Assembly: GCA_964629965.1 (NCBI GenBank)
Contig: CAZVRZ010000007.1
Location: 9,769-73,768 of the forward strand
DNA length: 64,000 bases
Direction: 5' to 3'
From: CAZVRZ01 sp964629965
GTDB taxonomy: Bacteria > Chloroflexota > Anaerolineae > Anaerolineales > UBA4823
Shown here one piece after another: positions 1 through 9,600 of this stretch (the first letter of the stretch is position 1; every line of letters begins with the position of its first letter). The notes under the pieces were generated by a model. That model was not told the origin of the DNA. It did no database searches and saw only the letters and a list, made by a program, of their open reading frames with translations. The position numbers and the translations under genes were made by a program.

Positions 1-154
1 CAAAATCGTAATAGAAACCTTCTTCTATCGCCGGCCCGATGGCGACTTTGCCTTCTGGAAATTTTTCTAACACCGCTTGAGCCATGATGTGGGCAGCGGA
101 ATGTCGGATGCGATACAATTCCGAAGCCTCGTATTGTTCTATTTTGCCTACCAT
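1..154 (-). CDS. thrS: Threonyl-tRNA synthetase, N-terminal part (cut by window edge)
   Basis: Reverse translation from the ATG at 154 gives about 51 residues starting MVGKIEQYEASELYRIRHS and continuing with SAAHIMAQAVLEKFPEG and IGPAIEEGFYYDF. These are the hallmark second-domain (SAD/editing) sequences of threonyl-tRNA synthetase, which charges tRNA-Thr in the cytoplasm. The protein begins directly at the editing domain, so the usual N-terminal TGS domain (about 60 residues) is absent. The rest of the gene lies beyond base 1. The Thr T-box leader immediately upstream supports both the identity and the start. The closest alternative would be an alanyl-tRNA synthetase-like editing domain, but the T-box context and the IGPAIEEGFYYD string favour ThrS. 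Confidence 0.88.
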   Translation of the reverse strand, partial: MVGKIEQYEASELYRIRHSAAHIMAQAVLEKFPEGKVAIGPAIEEGFYYDF

Positions 155-180
155 TTTGCCTCCAACAATAATTATTACGA

Positions 181-450
181 AAATAAAAGCTCTCATCCCT
201 ACTGGGGCGAGAGCTTTTGATCACGCGGTTCCACCCAGATTGATCCAGTTCATTGGATCTTCTCTGAAGACCGATAACGGGGTCAGCCGTTTGCCATACT
301 CAGATTTGTATCTTTTCCGGTTCACGCTCGCAGGTGGTTTTCGTCGCTGCGCTTCAAGGAAACTTTCAGCCGGTGGTTCCCATTCTCTGGTGATCGCGCC
401 GCGATTACTCGTCCTGGTCAAGGCGTTCGTATTCTGTTGTGCTGATTATA
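181..450 (-). promoter_or_regulatory. T-box riboswitch leader of thrS, with promoter -10
   Basis: On the minus strand the 5' region of thrS carries the canonical T-box sequence GGGTGGAACCGCG (bases 236 to 224). It is followed by a 10-bp terminator stem (AAAAGCTCTC at 185-194 pairing with GAGAGCTTTT at 209-218) and a T-rich tract. A perfect -10 TATAAT is at 450-445, which gives a leader of roughly 250 nt with room for Stem I. Known T-boxes bind uncharged tRNA and switch the terminator to an antiterminator. Here the cognate tRNA should be tRNA-Thr. I did not fold Stem I, so the specifier codon (an ACC in the 3' part of the stem is a candidate) is not fixed. Confidence 0.9.
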
Positions 451-484
451 CATCAAATTTACTTTTTGTGACCCATCTTGTCGT

Positions 485-985
485 TTATTCTTTGCGCATC
501 ATCAACGATTCGAGATCCTCATCCAGAGATTGTAGATCTTCTTCGTGTTCCACCTCATCCTGGAGGATGGTCAGGACAATATTATACGTAACGGGGTCGG
601 CATCCCTCACGGTCTGTAGCAATTTCTGGTAAACGCCAATGGCACATTGTTCGCCTTTGATGTTTTGCGCCAGGATCTTTTTTACAAAAGGATCGGTGGG
701 AGCATCATAACCACAATGAGTGTGCTTCAACCATTCTTCTGGACCGATGAGTGGTGTTCCACCTAATTGAATGATACGCAGCGCCAGCAAGTCCGCATGC
801 CCCAGTTCTTCGGTGGCGTGCAGCAGCAGCTCAGATGCCACCGCGTCTTTCATGGGGCCTTTGACGATCTTGGCGCCCAGCCAGTACTGGTAATATGCCA
901 GCCACTCATCCGCAAAAGCCTGGTTGAGAAGATCCAGCAGTTCATCGATATCCATCCCTACAATCTGACGACCTTTCGTACCCAT
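485..985 (-). CDS. Ferritin-like di-iron protein (bacterioferritin/Dps-type)
   Basis: A 166-residue four-helix-bundle protein. The di-iron ligands are all visible: E27 in FADEW, E60 with H63 in EELGH, E112 in GEQ, and E144 with H147 in EVEH. This is the classic ferritin/bacterioferritin spacing. It probably oxidises and stores iron or protects against peroxide in the cytoplasm. The family also contains rubrerythrin-like and Dps-like members, and no heme-ligand Met is obvious, so the exact subfamily is open. The start ATG at 985 has a good ribosome-binding site (AAAGGAG). It stands alone between the thrS leader and the VKOR fusion gene. Confidence 0.8.
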   Translation of the reverse strand: MGTKGRQIVGMDIDELLDLLNQAFADEWLAYYQYWLGAKIVKGPMKDAVASELLLHATEELGHADLLALRIIQLGGTPLIGPEEWLKHTHCGYDAPTDPFVKKILAQNIKGEQCAIGVYQKLLQTVRDADPVTYNIVLTILQDEVEHEEDLQSLDEDLESLMMRKE

Positions 986-1095
986 AACAAACTCCTTTTA
1001 TCGTTTTGAATTTGACTTCTGATGATAATTTTACTATGGCAATTCCGTTGGTTGTAGTACTAAATTGGCAATTGATCCTTACACGTTGCAACCAA

Positions 1096-2274
1096 TTATT
1101 TGTTTAGCGCGAGCCAAGCCTCTCGCGCCGGTGTCAGGCTTAGCCAGAACAAAGCCGTCATAATAACTGCTGAGGTCAGGCACCAGGCACAGGTGGCACC
1201 AATGACAAATGGCTCGAGGAAGGTCAGGTAAATTGAAAACAGCAGGCCGAAAGAAGTCATAGCCAGCATTGCCAGGGAAGCATAGGCTGCCAGGCTCTTG
1301 TCATTGGAGCGCCCCAGGATCCAGGCCGCCAAGATCATGATATAACCTGCCAGGCCCAAAACGCCAATGGGGAGAAAACCAAACAACCGGGCGTATGTAC
1401 TTTGCTGCACGGTGTTGCAATTGCCTACGGGTCCGCAGAAAGCTTCTACTTGAGCAGTTTCGACATAGGCCAGGTAGCCGGCTACCCCCAGGCCGATGAT
1501 GCCAAGCACAGGAATGAGCCAGCCCCAGGGCTTTGCCGGGGTTCTACCGCCTGGGCGCCGGAGGAATACCACCCCGGCGACTGCCGAGACAATCATGCCT
1601 GCCAAAACCACCAGCGCCAGGCCGTTGCCGGCAGGATCACGCTGCAGATTTTTCAAGGGATCCAAGCGGGCATGATCGGCAGAGTCGAGGTCACTGATCA
1701 TTGTCAATCCGACCGGCGTGGGAGATGCAAGGTTTTGCATCTGTACGGTGGGCGAGGGGGTGATCGCTGCTGGTGTGGGAGCAGGAGTGGGCGCATCGGC
1801 GGTAGGTGTAGGGTTTTGAACACCTACTGCTTCTTGTGTCTGAACGGCGGCGGCTATTTCTTCGGCCAGGCCCGGGATATCCGGCCAATCAACCCCACCC
1901 TGCGCCAGGTATTGATCGATCAACACAGGGAATTGCTCTGGAATATCGACCGAGCCGATCAAGTAGGTATCTCCAATGACCAAAAACGGAACGCCGCCTC
2001 TATCCAAATTGAATTTTTGCATGGCCGCCTGGAATAGAGTCTGTCCACTCGATAAGGATACATCGATGCCAATCATTTCTAGTTGGTTGCCATACTTTTC
2101 CACCAAGGGGGGGAGAACTTCTGTAATCACATAGTGACAGTGGCTGCAATTGGGAGAATAGAATAATACTGCGCGTACCACCGCACCATCTACAGCCGAA
2201 CGATGCTCTGGCAGCGGCGAGAACCAAACAGGGATCAATAGGAGACTGACAAGAAACCTGGCTACGTTAATCAT
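1096..2274 (-). CDS. Thioredoxin-fold/VKOR fusion, disulfide-bond-forming membrane protein
   Basis: 392 residues. The N terminus has a signal or anchor segment and a thioredoxin-like domain with an active-site CSHC (C43/C46) and the cis-Pro region GGVPFLV. A Pro/Thr/Ala-rich linker (about 150-190) follows, then a multi-span VKOR domain (about 230-385) with the loop cysteines C280 and C286 and the redox motif CAWC (C362/C365). VKOR homologues oxidise a thioredoxin-like partner and pass electrons to quinone, so the protein probably makes disulfides in secreted proteins. In most known bacterial fusions the thioredoxin domain follows VKOR. Here the order is reversed. It overlaps the upstream gene by 8 bp and is therefore probably co-transcribed with it. 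Confidence 0.85.
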   Translation of the reverse strand: MINVARFLVSLLLIPVWFSPLPEHRSAVDGAVVRAVLFYSPNCSHCHYVITEVLPPLVEKYGNQLEMIGIDVSLSSGQTLFQAAMQKFNLDRGGVPFLVIGDTYLIGSVDIPEQFPVLIDQYLAQGGVDWPDIPGLAEEIAAAVQTQEAVGVQNPTPTADAPTPAPTPAAITPSPTVQMQNLASPTPVGLTMISDLDSADHARLDPLKNLQRDPAGNGLALVVLAGMIVSAVAGVVFLRRPGGRTPAKPWGWLIPVLGIIGLGVAGYLAYVETAQVEAFCGPVGNCNTVQQSTYARLFGFLPIGVLGLAGYIMILAAWILGRSNDKSLAAYASLAMLAMTSFGLLFSIYLTFLEPFVIGATCAWCLTSAVIMTALFWLSLTPAREAWLALNK

Positions 2275-3019
2275 AGTCGACCTTTCCTCCGTAAGAAGAA
2301 TTATTTATCGTGAACAAGCGTACACCCTCTACCTGTTGAAAAGTCGCTCCTTGTCCAACTGTGCGCAGCACAGCAGCTCCGTCAACCACTTTTGATCCGG
2401 AAAGAATATGTACTTTGTGGTTGAAGAGCACCGGTGAGAGCGGCGTGCTTGGCCCCAATACCATCACCAGCGCGGCGGGGCTGCACAACTCCAACAATCC
2501 ATCCAGGGTATGATTGATCAAGGCGCTGCCGGTAATAGCGACCACATCTGCCTGAGGAATCAAATCTGCTGCAGCTTCGGCAGGGTAATCGCCCTCTACG
2601 GGACGTTGTTCGATAACCCATAACTTTCCCACCGCGGGACGCAGCCGCGGGATGAACGGGAAATGCCCAACGATGGCTGCATTTTTGCCGCGGCCATGCT
2701 CGATCAACACCTCCAGAGCATTGATTTCAACCGCCTGGCTTTCGTCAAAATCCAACAGCGAATTGAGCGCGGCGACACCGATACTGGCTTCTAACAGGTT
2801 ATCAGAACGGGCATATTCGGCCAATTCGCGGGCCGTCTTGGTGTGTAGCCGTCCCACGTCTCTAACCTGGAAATGCCGCTGCAGAGGACCGTTCAGCAAA
2901 GTGGAGGCCATACCCCAATGAAGACTGCCGACAACCGTCCAATGAGCGCCGACCAGAAGCGAGTGCACGGGTGCATCTCCTTCCAGGTTGTTCAGTAAAT
3001 CATCTACAATGCTTGACAA
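2267..3019 (-). CDS. DUF364/DUF4213-type putative heavy-metal-chelation protein
   Basis: 250 residues with the layout of the DUF4213-DUF364 family: an N-terminal enolase-like region (LLVGAHWTVVGS, then the STLL..GPLQ region) and a C-terminal Rossmann-like half with VVAITGSALINHTLDGLLEL and VLGPSTPLSP. Members are often placed near metal-uptake or metalloenzyme genes. The reaction is unknown. The only in-frame start is TTG at 3019, preceded by a GAGG ribosome-binding site and, a few codons upstream, a stop. It is followed by the thioredoxin-VKOR gene with an 8-bp overlap. The family assignment is from motif recognition only. Confidence 0.7.
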   Translation of the reverse strand: MSSIVDDLLNNLEGDAPVHSLLVGAHWTVVGSLHWGMASTLLNGPLQRHFQVRDVGRLHTKTARELAEYARSDNLLEASIGVAALNSLLDFDESQAVEINALEVLIEHGRGKNAAIVGHFPFIPRLRPAVGKLWVIEQRPVEGDYPAEAAADLIPQADVVAITGSALINHTLDGLLELCSPAALVMVLGPSTPLSPVLFNHKVHILSGSKVVDGAAVLRTVGQGATFQQVEGVRLFTINNSSYGGKVDYD

Positions 3020-3242
3020 TTGAAACCTCGTTTATGATGGGCCGCCTGGCAAGCCAGCCATATCTGCCGATAGTGGATCAAGTTGGAAGTACAGTATAAT
3101 CCGGTGGTGCATCTTGGACAATTGACCGGGACGCTGTTTTAAAAGAGCGGCGATTTCGACTTACTGTCCTTTAGGTTCTGCACTATTCTACCTGATTGTT
3201 GTAAAATTTCCCGGCAAAAATTGTTACTTTAAGGAACAACTC

Positions 3243-4247
3243 ATGGATCCAAAAATCGCTTCTCGTTTCAATGATAAAATCCTGCAGTCTGCCAGGCAGT
3301 ATTACAACATTGCGGCCGATAAGATCGAATTGTTAGATGGATTTGAGAGCTTTATTTATAAGTTCCAGCGTCCAGATGGACAATTCATCTTGCGCCTGGG
3401 ACACAGCAGCCGCCGCTCTCCTAACCTGATCCGGGGCGAGGTGGATTGGATCAACTACCTGGCCAAAGGTGGGGCTTCGGTGGCGCGAGCCATCCTTTCG
3501 GAGAATGGCAACCTGGTCGAAACAATTGATGACGAACAAGGAGAAGAATTTTTGTGCACTGCCTTCGTCTATGCACCTGGGCAGGAAATGCGCCGCGATC
3601 AGGCCAACGACCGACTATACAGGAACTATGGCCGCTTGCTTGGCAGGATGCACGCCCTGGCAAAAACTTACCAGGTTTCGGATCCTGACTGGAAGCGATA
3701 TACCTGGGATTCAACCGAAAACAATACGGCCGAGCAGCAAATGCCTGCCAAAGAAACCCTGGCACTGGAAAAGTACCGCGCCGTGTGGGCCCATTTGCGC
3801 TCCCTACCGCAAGACCCTGATGGATATGGCATGATCCACCAGGATGCTCACCCGGGGAATTTCTTTGTGGACAATGAGTACCGCCTGACGCTGTTCGACT
3901 TTGACGATTGCGTGTATGGTCACTTTATTTATGACATTGCCATGGTCCTCTTTTATACTTCTTTCGGTGAAGCAGACCCAACCGTATACACTGGCCGTTT
4001 TATGCCTGTCTTTTTTGCTGGATACCGGGAGGAAAATCGGCTTGCCCCATCTTGGTTGGCAGAATTGCCGCACTTCATGAAACTGCGCGAAATCGACCTT
4101 TTTGCTGCTATCCATTTCAGTTATGAAGATGGCGACAATCCCGACCACCCCTGGCCGGCGCGCTATATGAAAGGCCGCCGCGAGCGGATCGAGGGCGATG
4201 TGCCTTTCATCGCTTTCGATTGGTCTAGTCTGGCGCCCTATCTCTAA
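3243..4247 (+). CDS. APH-family phosphotransferase (kinase-like fold)
   Basis: 334 residues. The N lobe includes LRLGHSSRRS and LDGFESFIYKF. The C lobe has the APH catalytic loop MIHQDAHPGNFF (about 196-207) and the metal-binding DFDD (about 219-222) followed by GHFIYDIA. This matches aminoglycoside/choline/homoserine-kinase-like phosphotransferases, which phosphorylate a small hydroxyl substrate with ATP. The substrate cannot be read from sequence; an antibiotic, a sugar or homoserine are all possible. The start ATG at 3243 has an AAGGA site. The gene is divergent from the DUF364 gene with about 220 bp between them, and no resistance genes adjoin it. Confidence 0.8.
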   Translation: MDPKIASRFNDKILQSARQYYNIAADKIELLDGFESFIYKFQRPDGQFILRLGHSSRRSPNLIRGEVDWINYLAKGGASVARAILSENGNLVETIDDEQGEEFLCTAFVYAPGQEMRRDQANDRLYRNYGRLLGRMHALAKTYQVSDPDWKRYTWDSTENNTAEQQMPAKETLALEKYRAVWAHLRSLPQDPDGYGMIHQDAHPGNFFVDNEYRLTLFDFDDCVYGHFIYDIAMVLFYTSFGEADPTVYTGRFMPVFFAGYREENRLAPSWLAELPHFMKLREIDLFAAIHFSYEDGDNPDHPWPARYMKGRRERIEGDVPFIAFDWSSLAPYL

Positions 4248-4338
4248 CACTGACAAGGTGTTGGCTTCGCCCTGCTGTCACAGGGATTGGGGTAGGGTAA
4301 TTGTCCTGTGGTACGGAGGCTGTAGCAGGTCAATCGAT

Positions 4339-4352
4339 TATAATATTTATCA
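4339..4352 (+). promoter_or_regulatory. Extended -10 box directly before ATG: probable leaderless start
   Basis: A perfect TATAAT occupies 4339-4344 and the regulator ATG lies at 4352, so transcription starting 7-8 bases after the box would begin at the A of the ATG. No Shine-Dalgarno sequence lies between them. No clear -35 box was found at 17 bp. Confidence 0.55.
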
Positions 4353-6277
4353 TGGCGGATATTGAAGAGATCCATGCGGAGACTGATCGCTCTGACATTC
4401 CGGGATTGACCATTCGCAGCGCCAACCAGGCGCTCAAACAGGCACGCCTGGCAGGCGACCCGGAAGTCATGTTTGCTGCCGTGGTGCGGCTTGCGCAGCT
4501 CCATTTTCGCCAGGGACGCTACCACCAAACCCAGTTTTTATTGGAAGAAGTTCTGCAGAACGCACCGGTAGATTCAACCGTCCGGTGTGATGCATTGCGT
4601 ATGTTGGGGAACTGCGCAGCCGAGCTGGGCGAGCCAGAGCGGGCCGAAGCATTCTATTACCAGGCTGTTGACCTGGGACGCGAGCTGGATGACCGCTACA
4701 CGATCTATAAGTGCCTGCACAGCCTTGCTACGAACATCTACTGGCAGCGCGGCCAATTTGACCTGATGCTGGCGGCAGGCCAGGAAGCTTTATCTCAGGC
4801 TCAGGCTTTGGAGTTGAGAGAGGAGCTCTGGTTTCCCTTATCGGACATTGCTTGGGGCTATTGGGTCACCGGGCAGTATGAGCTCGCCGGCCGCGTGGCC
4901 GGTCAGATCGAGCAGTGTGTCAGCCCCGGATCCTTGGGACAGGGTTTTTATTATTGCCTGCGAGCCGGTTTGGAACAGCAGAACAGTGATTTTTTGGATA
5001 CCGTCTTGCCGCTGTACCAGGCTGTCCGGTCAATCGCTGAAGCGAGCGGAGACCCGGGATTGAGCGTAGAAGTGCGCCTTGGCCTGTGCCGGAGCTACCG
5101 GTTGGCAGGTAATTTGCCAGCGGCAGCGGCCTGGGCTGACGAGGCAGTGGCATCTACGATCCGCACGAATTACCGCCAGTTCACCGCAGCAGCATACATC
5201 GAGCGCGCCTGCACTGCCATGCTGGCCGGCGATCCGGACCAGGCATTGGCCGACTTGCGCGCCTCCATAGAGCTCTCGACACAATTACATGCCAATTTCG
5301 ACCTGGCCCGCAGTTGTCTCTACCAGGCGTTTCTGTTCTTTGCCCAGAACAGACCGGAGGCTGTTTCCGCCTGGACAGAAGCCGCTCGGTTAATCCAGGC
5401 TCACGGGTACGGCTTTTTGTTACAGCAGGAACGCGCCGTTGTTCTGCCATTAATTGCTGCCAACCTAGATTCACCCAACCAGGACCTGGCGCAGGCCAGC
5501 AAAAACCTCTACACTCAATTCCTACGAACGACTCCGGCGCCCATCCAGATGAAGATGCTGGGGCAGTTCTCTCTGTGGGTGGGGGCCAACAGCATCTCCA
5601 AAGATGCGCTGCGCCAGCGGCGGGCGGGAGAGCTGCTGGCCTTGCTGCTAGTCAGCCCCAATTATTACCTGACCTTTCAACAAGTGGCTGAGGCCATGTG
5701 TCCCGAGAAAAGCCCAGAAGCCGCACAAGACTTCTACCATCATGCCCTTTCTGCCTTACGGCGCCTGTTGGAACCCGAATTACCCGACCGGCGGTTTACC
5801 TGCCGCTACCTGGATGTGGATGACGAGCAGATTAAGCTGAATTTGCCGCCAGGGTCGAAAGTGGATTACCAGGAATTTCAAGCGCATTGCCAGGCCCGGG
5901 ATTGGGAACAGGCCATAAAGATATATGCTGGTGAGCTGCTGCCGGCACTGCGTTACACCGAGTGGGTCATTCCGCTGCGCCTGCATTTAGCCGACCAGTA
6001 CGAACAGGCCCTGATGGCGCTGGCTAAGAGTCGTTTGCAATCCGGCGGACCAGCCGCTTGCCTGGATCTGGTGCGCCATGTGCTGCTGCGTAATCCCTGG
6101 CACGAACAGGCAGCCGGGCTGGGGATGCGCGCTGCCCTAGATATGGGGGATCGCGCCACGGCCATCAAGCTGTATATGCGCCTGGAAAAAGTGCTGCAAA
6201 AAGAGATGGGCATTGCGCCCCAGCAAGAAATCCTGGATCTGTTCGCCCAGGCGCAGCGGCGTTTCCCGAAGAAGTGA
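4352..6277 (+). CDS. TPR / winged-helix / BTAD transcriptional activator
   Basis: 641 residues from the ATG at 4352; a TTG at 4301 is also in frame but lies upstream of the -10 box. The first about 370 residues are tetratricopeptide-type helical repeats (for example LGNCAAELGEPERAEAFYYQA). Next comes an OmpR-like winged helix (about 400-500: IQMKMLGQFSLWV, QRRAGELLALLL, ALSALRRLLEPEL). The C terminus is a bacterial transcriptional activator domain (VDYQEFQAHC, IYAGELLPALRYTEW, LYMRLEKVLQKEMGIAPQ). This is the SARP/AfsR-like set of domains with the sensory TPRs placed first. It is probably a cytoplasmic activator. The target genes are unknown; the following small protein and beta-helix gene are candidates by position only. 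Confidence 0.8.
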   Translation: MADIEEIHAETDRSDIPGLTIRSANQALKQARLAGDPEVMFAAVVRLAQLHFRQGRYHQTQFLLEEVLQNAPVDSTVRCDALRMLGNCAAELGEPERAEAFYYQAVDLGRELDDRYTIYKCLHSLATNIYWQRGQFDLMLAAGQEALSQAQALELREELWFPLSDIAWGYWVTGQYELAGRVAGQIEQCVSPGSLGQGFYYCLRAGLEQQNSDFLDTVLPLYQAVRSIAEASGDPGLSVEVRLGLCRSYRLAGNLPAAAAWADEAVASTIRTNYRQFTAAAYIERACTAMLAGDPDQALADLRASIELSTQLHANFDLARSCLYQAFLFFAQNRPEAVSAWTEAARLIQAHGYGFLLQQERAVVLPLIAANLDSPNQDLAQASKNLYTQFLRTTPAPIQMKMLGQFSLWVGANSISKDALRQRRAGELLALLLVSPNYYLTFQQVAEAMCPEKSPEAAQDFYHHALSALRRLLEPELPDRRFTCRYLDVDDEQIKLNLPPGSKVDYQEFQAHCQARDWEQAIKIYAGELLPALRYTEWVIPLRLHLADQYEQALMALAKSRLQSGGPAACLDLVRHVLLRNPWHEQAAGLGMRAALDMGDRATAIKLYMRLEKVLQKEMGIAPQQEILDLFAQAQRRFPKK

Positions 6278-6409
6278 TCCAATTGTGATTGAGTTTGCCG
6301 GGCAGGAGTGAAAAATTCCTGCCCATTCTTTAATATTGCTTCACGGTATCCCCAATTTTGGCAACAGGTTGGCAAACTGTTTCAGTACAATGCACTTAAT
6401 GGAGATCTT

Positions 6410-6622
6410 ATGCGCACCATAAAAACGATCATCTTGCGTCTATACCTGGACTCAGACGCCCCTGGGCGGCTGTGCGGGGACTTGCAGATCCAGCCTGACC
6501 GGAAAACCGTTTATTTCCAAAATGAGGCAGGGTTGGTTGATCTTCTACACCAACTGGCAGTTCCCAAAACAAGCACAAGTCAGATCTCTCTTGCCAACGA
6601 GGCAGAAGCCTCTCAGGAATGA
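6410..6622 (+). CDS. Small hypothetical protein
   Basis: 70 residues from the ATG at 6410, beginning MRTIKTIILRLYLDSD and containing GDLQIQPDRKTVYFQNE. An earlier in-frame start at 6308 is possible but gives a poor N terminus. I do not recognise a named family; small single-domain proteins of this style occur beside secreted proteins in Chloroflexota. No signal peptide or membrane segment is visible. It ends 49 bp before the beta-helix gene and may be co-transcribed with it. Confidence 0.5.
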   Translation: MRTIKTIILRLYLDSDAPGRLCGDLQIQPDRKTVYFQNEAGLVDLLHQLAVPKTSTSQISLANEAEASQE

Positions 6623-6671
6623 ACCCAATGATATCGGCAAAATCCGATCAAATATACCAAAGGAGAAGGAA

Positions 6672-9600
6672 ATGAAAACTCGAAAATGGATTGCCTTTTT
6701 ATTACCTGTGTTGATCTGCCTGGCTTTATTGAGCCAGGCGCAGTGGGCTCAGGCCAGGCAAATCTACTCTCCGGCAGCCTGTGTCGCCGGTCCGCACAGC
6801 GGCGAGATCACTGCCAATGAAACCTGGTGCGTGGCGGACAACCCCCACATCCTGACCGCCAGAGTGGTGGTCAATCCCGGAATTACCCTGACCATTGAGC
6901 CTGGCGTGACGGTACAGGGCGCTGTAAATACCGAATTGAAAACGCTCGGCCACCTTTCGGCTATTGGAACCGAGGAACAGCAAATTCTCTTCACATCGAC
7001 AGCGGATACCGGTCCTATCGAATGGGGGGGACTGTCGTTTGACGGCGGCACCGGCGACCTGCAGTATGTTACGGTGCGCTATGGTGGCGATGATGGCAAC
7101 AGCGTGGCACGGGGGAATATTGCTCTCAACCAGGTGACCACCGGCGCAGTCAATATTCAAAACAGCACCATTTCGGATGTAGGTTACTCGTTCTATTTGA
7201 ACAGGGTCTCATGCTTGTGGGTGATCAACAGCCACGTGACGGTCAACAATACTACCTTCACCGGCTGCGCCACGGCTGGGGGACAATATGGACAAAATTA
7301 TCCCATCTATATCAGCGGAGCGGCCAGCATGGCTGAACTGAAAGATAACATCTTTACCAACAACTACAAAGACCGCATCGCCCTGGAGCCGGGCGCCATG
7401 ATGGGCCAGGATGCCACCTTGTGGCCGCAAACCACCAATGGCGCCTACGAGTTGTTGGGCTCCGACCCCAGCATGATACCCACCAATTTTACCGTTCCGG
7501 CAGGCATCACTCTGACAGTCCAGGCCGGCGTAACCGTGATGGGCAATCAAGGCCGCGAACTGCTGGTGCAGGGCCGCCTGGACGCTCTTGGGGAACCCAC
7601 CAGGCCGGTCACCTTTACTTCGGTCAGCAACACGGCGCCAGGACAGTGGGCTGGAATTGTTTTTAATAGAAGCACCGGAATACTGAGAAATACTATTGTT
7701 CGTTATGCTGCCGAATATAACAGTTCTGGTTGGAAAGCTGGACTGACAGTGAATAATGTTCAAACCGGCCAGGTGGTCCTGGAAAACAGCACGATCACGG
7801 GGAATGGCAGTGGGGATTATCTATCGGTCAATTATGGTATGGTGGTTAATAACAGTCGTGTCCAGGTTACCAGCAGTCAGTTCACGGACAACGGCAATGT
7901 TGGTGGCAGCGCCTATGGGCGCAACTACCCTCTGTATATTTTTGGTGCAGACAGCGCCGTAACCCTGACGGGCAATACCTTTACCGGTAACAGTCGCAAC
8001 AAGATCGGCCTGGCGCCGGGGACATTTTCTTCTGCTGCCTCCACTACCCTGGGCGCCCAGACCCTATCGGACGGCTATGAGTTGGATGGCAGCTACACCA
8101 TCTCTAACACCCACACTCTGATCTTGCAACCGGGCGTGACGCTCAGTGGGCGGACTGCACAAGATGAACTGCTGGTGCTTGGGCGCCTGGAAGCAGTGGG
8201 CACGGTCGAGCAGCCCATCACCTTTACCTCGGGCTCTAACAGCGCCTGGGAGCAATGGCCCGGCGTAATCTTCAACGGCGGCACCGGTCACCTGAGCTAT
8301 GTCAACGCCCGTTTCGGCGGCGTAAAGAGCAGTATGAACACCTATGGCACGATTAATGCCATCGATGTCCCTGCCAACGGCTTGCTGATCGAAAACAGCC
8401 GGATAACGAACGGTTTTAATTACGGCTTGCATATTTCTAACAGCCCGGTCACTGTGATCAATACTCGCTTCGAGGATAATGGCGCCAATCCGCGCGATGG
8501 CCAGGCGGCGATTTATACAGCCCAGAACAATACGCAGCTCACTCTCACCGGCTGCGTCTTTGAAGGCAATGCGCGTGACTTGCTAATGTACGGCGGCAGC
8601 GCTACCCTGACCAACAACGCTTTCCTTGGCGGGTGGTCGGACTGGTATTCTGGAGAAAATCACGCCATCGTGGTCAACAACGGCGCTAGCGCTATGCTAC
8701 TGCACAACACAATTGCCAACCTGAAAGCCAGCGGGGTTTACGTTGCCAGCGGTGGGTTGGCCGACCTGACCAACTCGATCTTTGCCCAAAATGGCTGCGG
8801 AGTCACTGTGGAAGAAGGCGGCACGGCCAGCCTGGACCATACCCTGTGGGATCGCAATGGCGCCAACATCAGCGGCGCGGCCAGCGAAATAGGCAGCATC
8901 TCAGGCCCGGCGGGCTTTACCAGCGACGGATACCACCTGACCCGTTATTCCATGGCCATCGAGCGGGGTGTCGAAGCCGGAGTGAGCCAGGATATCGATG
9001 CAGAAGGCCGCCCGCTGCCCAGTGGCACGGCACCCGACCTGGGCGCCGATGAATATATTTATACCCTGGGAGAGGATTTCGCGGCGGAATTATTCTCCTT
9101 TGACCCACAGTGGGTGATCCTGCCCAATCCCGCCACCGGCAACCCGACGGGGATGCTGCGGCAGGGTTACTTCATGCGCTACTTTTATGGCAACCCAGAG
9201 GCTAACTCGCCCGCATTGACCGTCAACGTTACCAATACGCTGCCGGACCAGTTGGCCTTCGAATCACAGCAGACCAGCCCGGCGATGAGTTTTTCTGCCC
9301 AAGGCCAGGTGCTCAACTGGCAATCCCAACAGCCCCTGGAAAAAGATGAGACTGGCGAGATCATCTTTTCTGGCTTGTACGATCAGCCGGTTCTTGGTGA
9401 TGTGCTGACCAACAACGCTACCCTGAGCGCTGGTAACATGAATTTCTCGCTGCAAGCCAGCACAGAGGTGCCGCTGTTCCCGCCGCTCATCACTTTCCCG
9501 GGAAGTGGCGAGATCTGCCGCGACCCATCGGGGAACACAACATTGAATGGTACAGCCCAGGCAGGCGCCATCATCCGAATCTACGAGAACGGCGGGCAGG

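Noticed and set aside
3243..4247. Aminoglycoside resistance gene
   Set aside because: The fold is APH-like but the substrate cannot be told from the sequence and no resistance context exists.
6522..6671. Longer N terminus for the beta-helix protein
   Set aside because: It overlaps the previous small gene and would bury the signal peptide; ATG 6672 has AAAGGAGAAGG.
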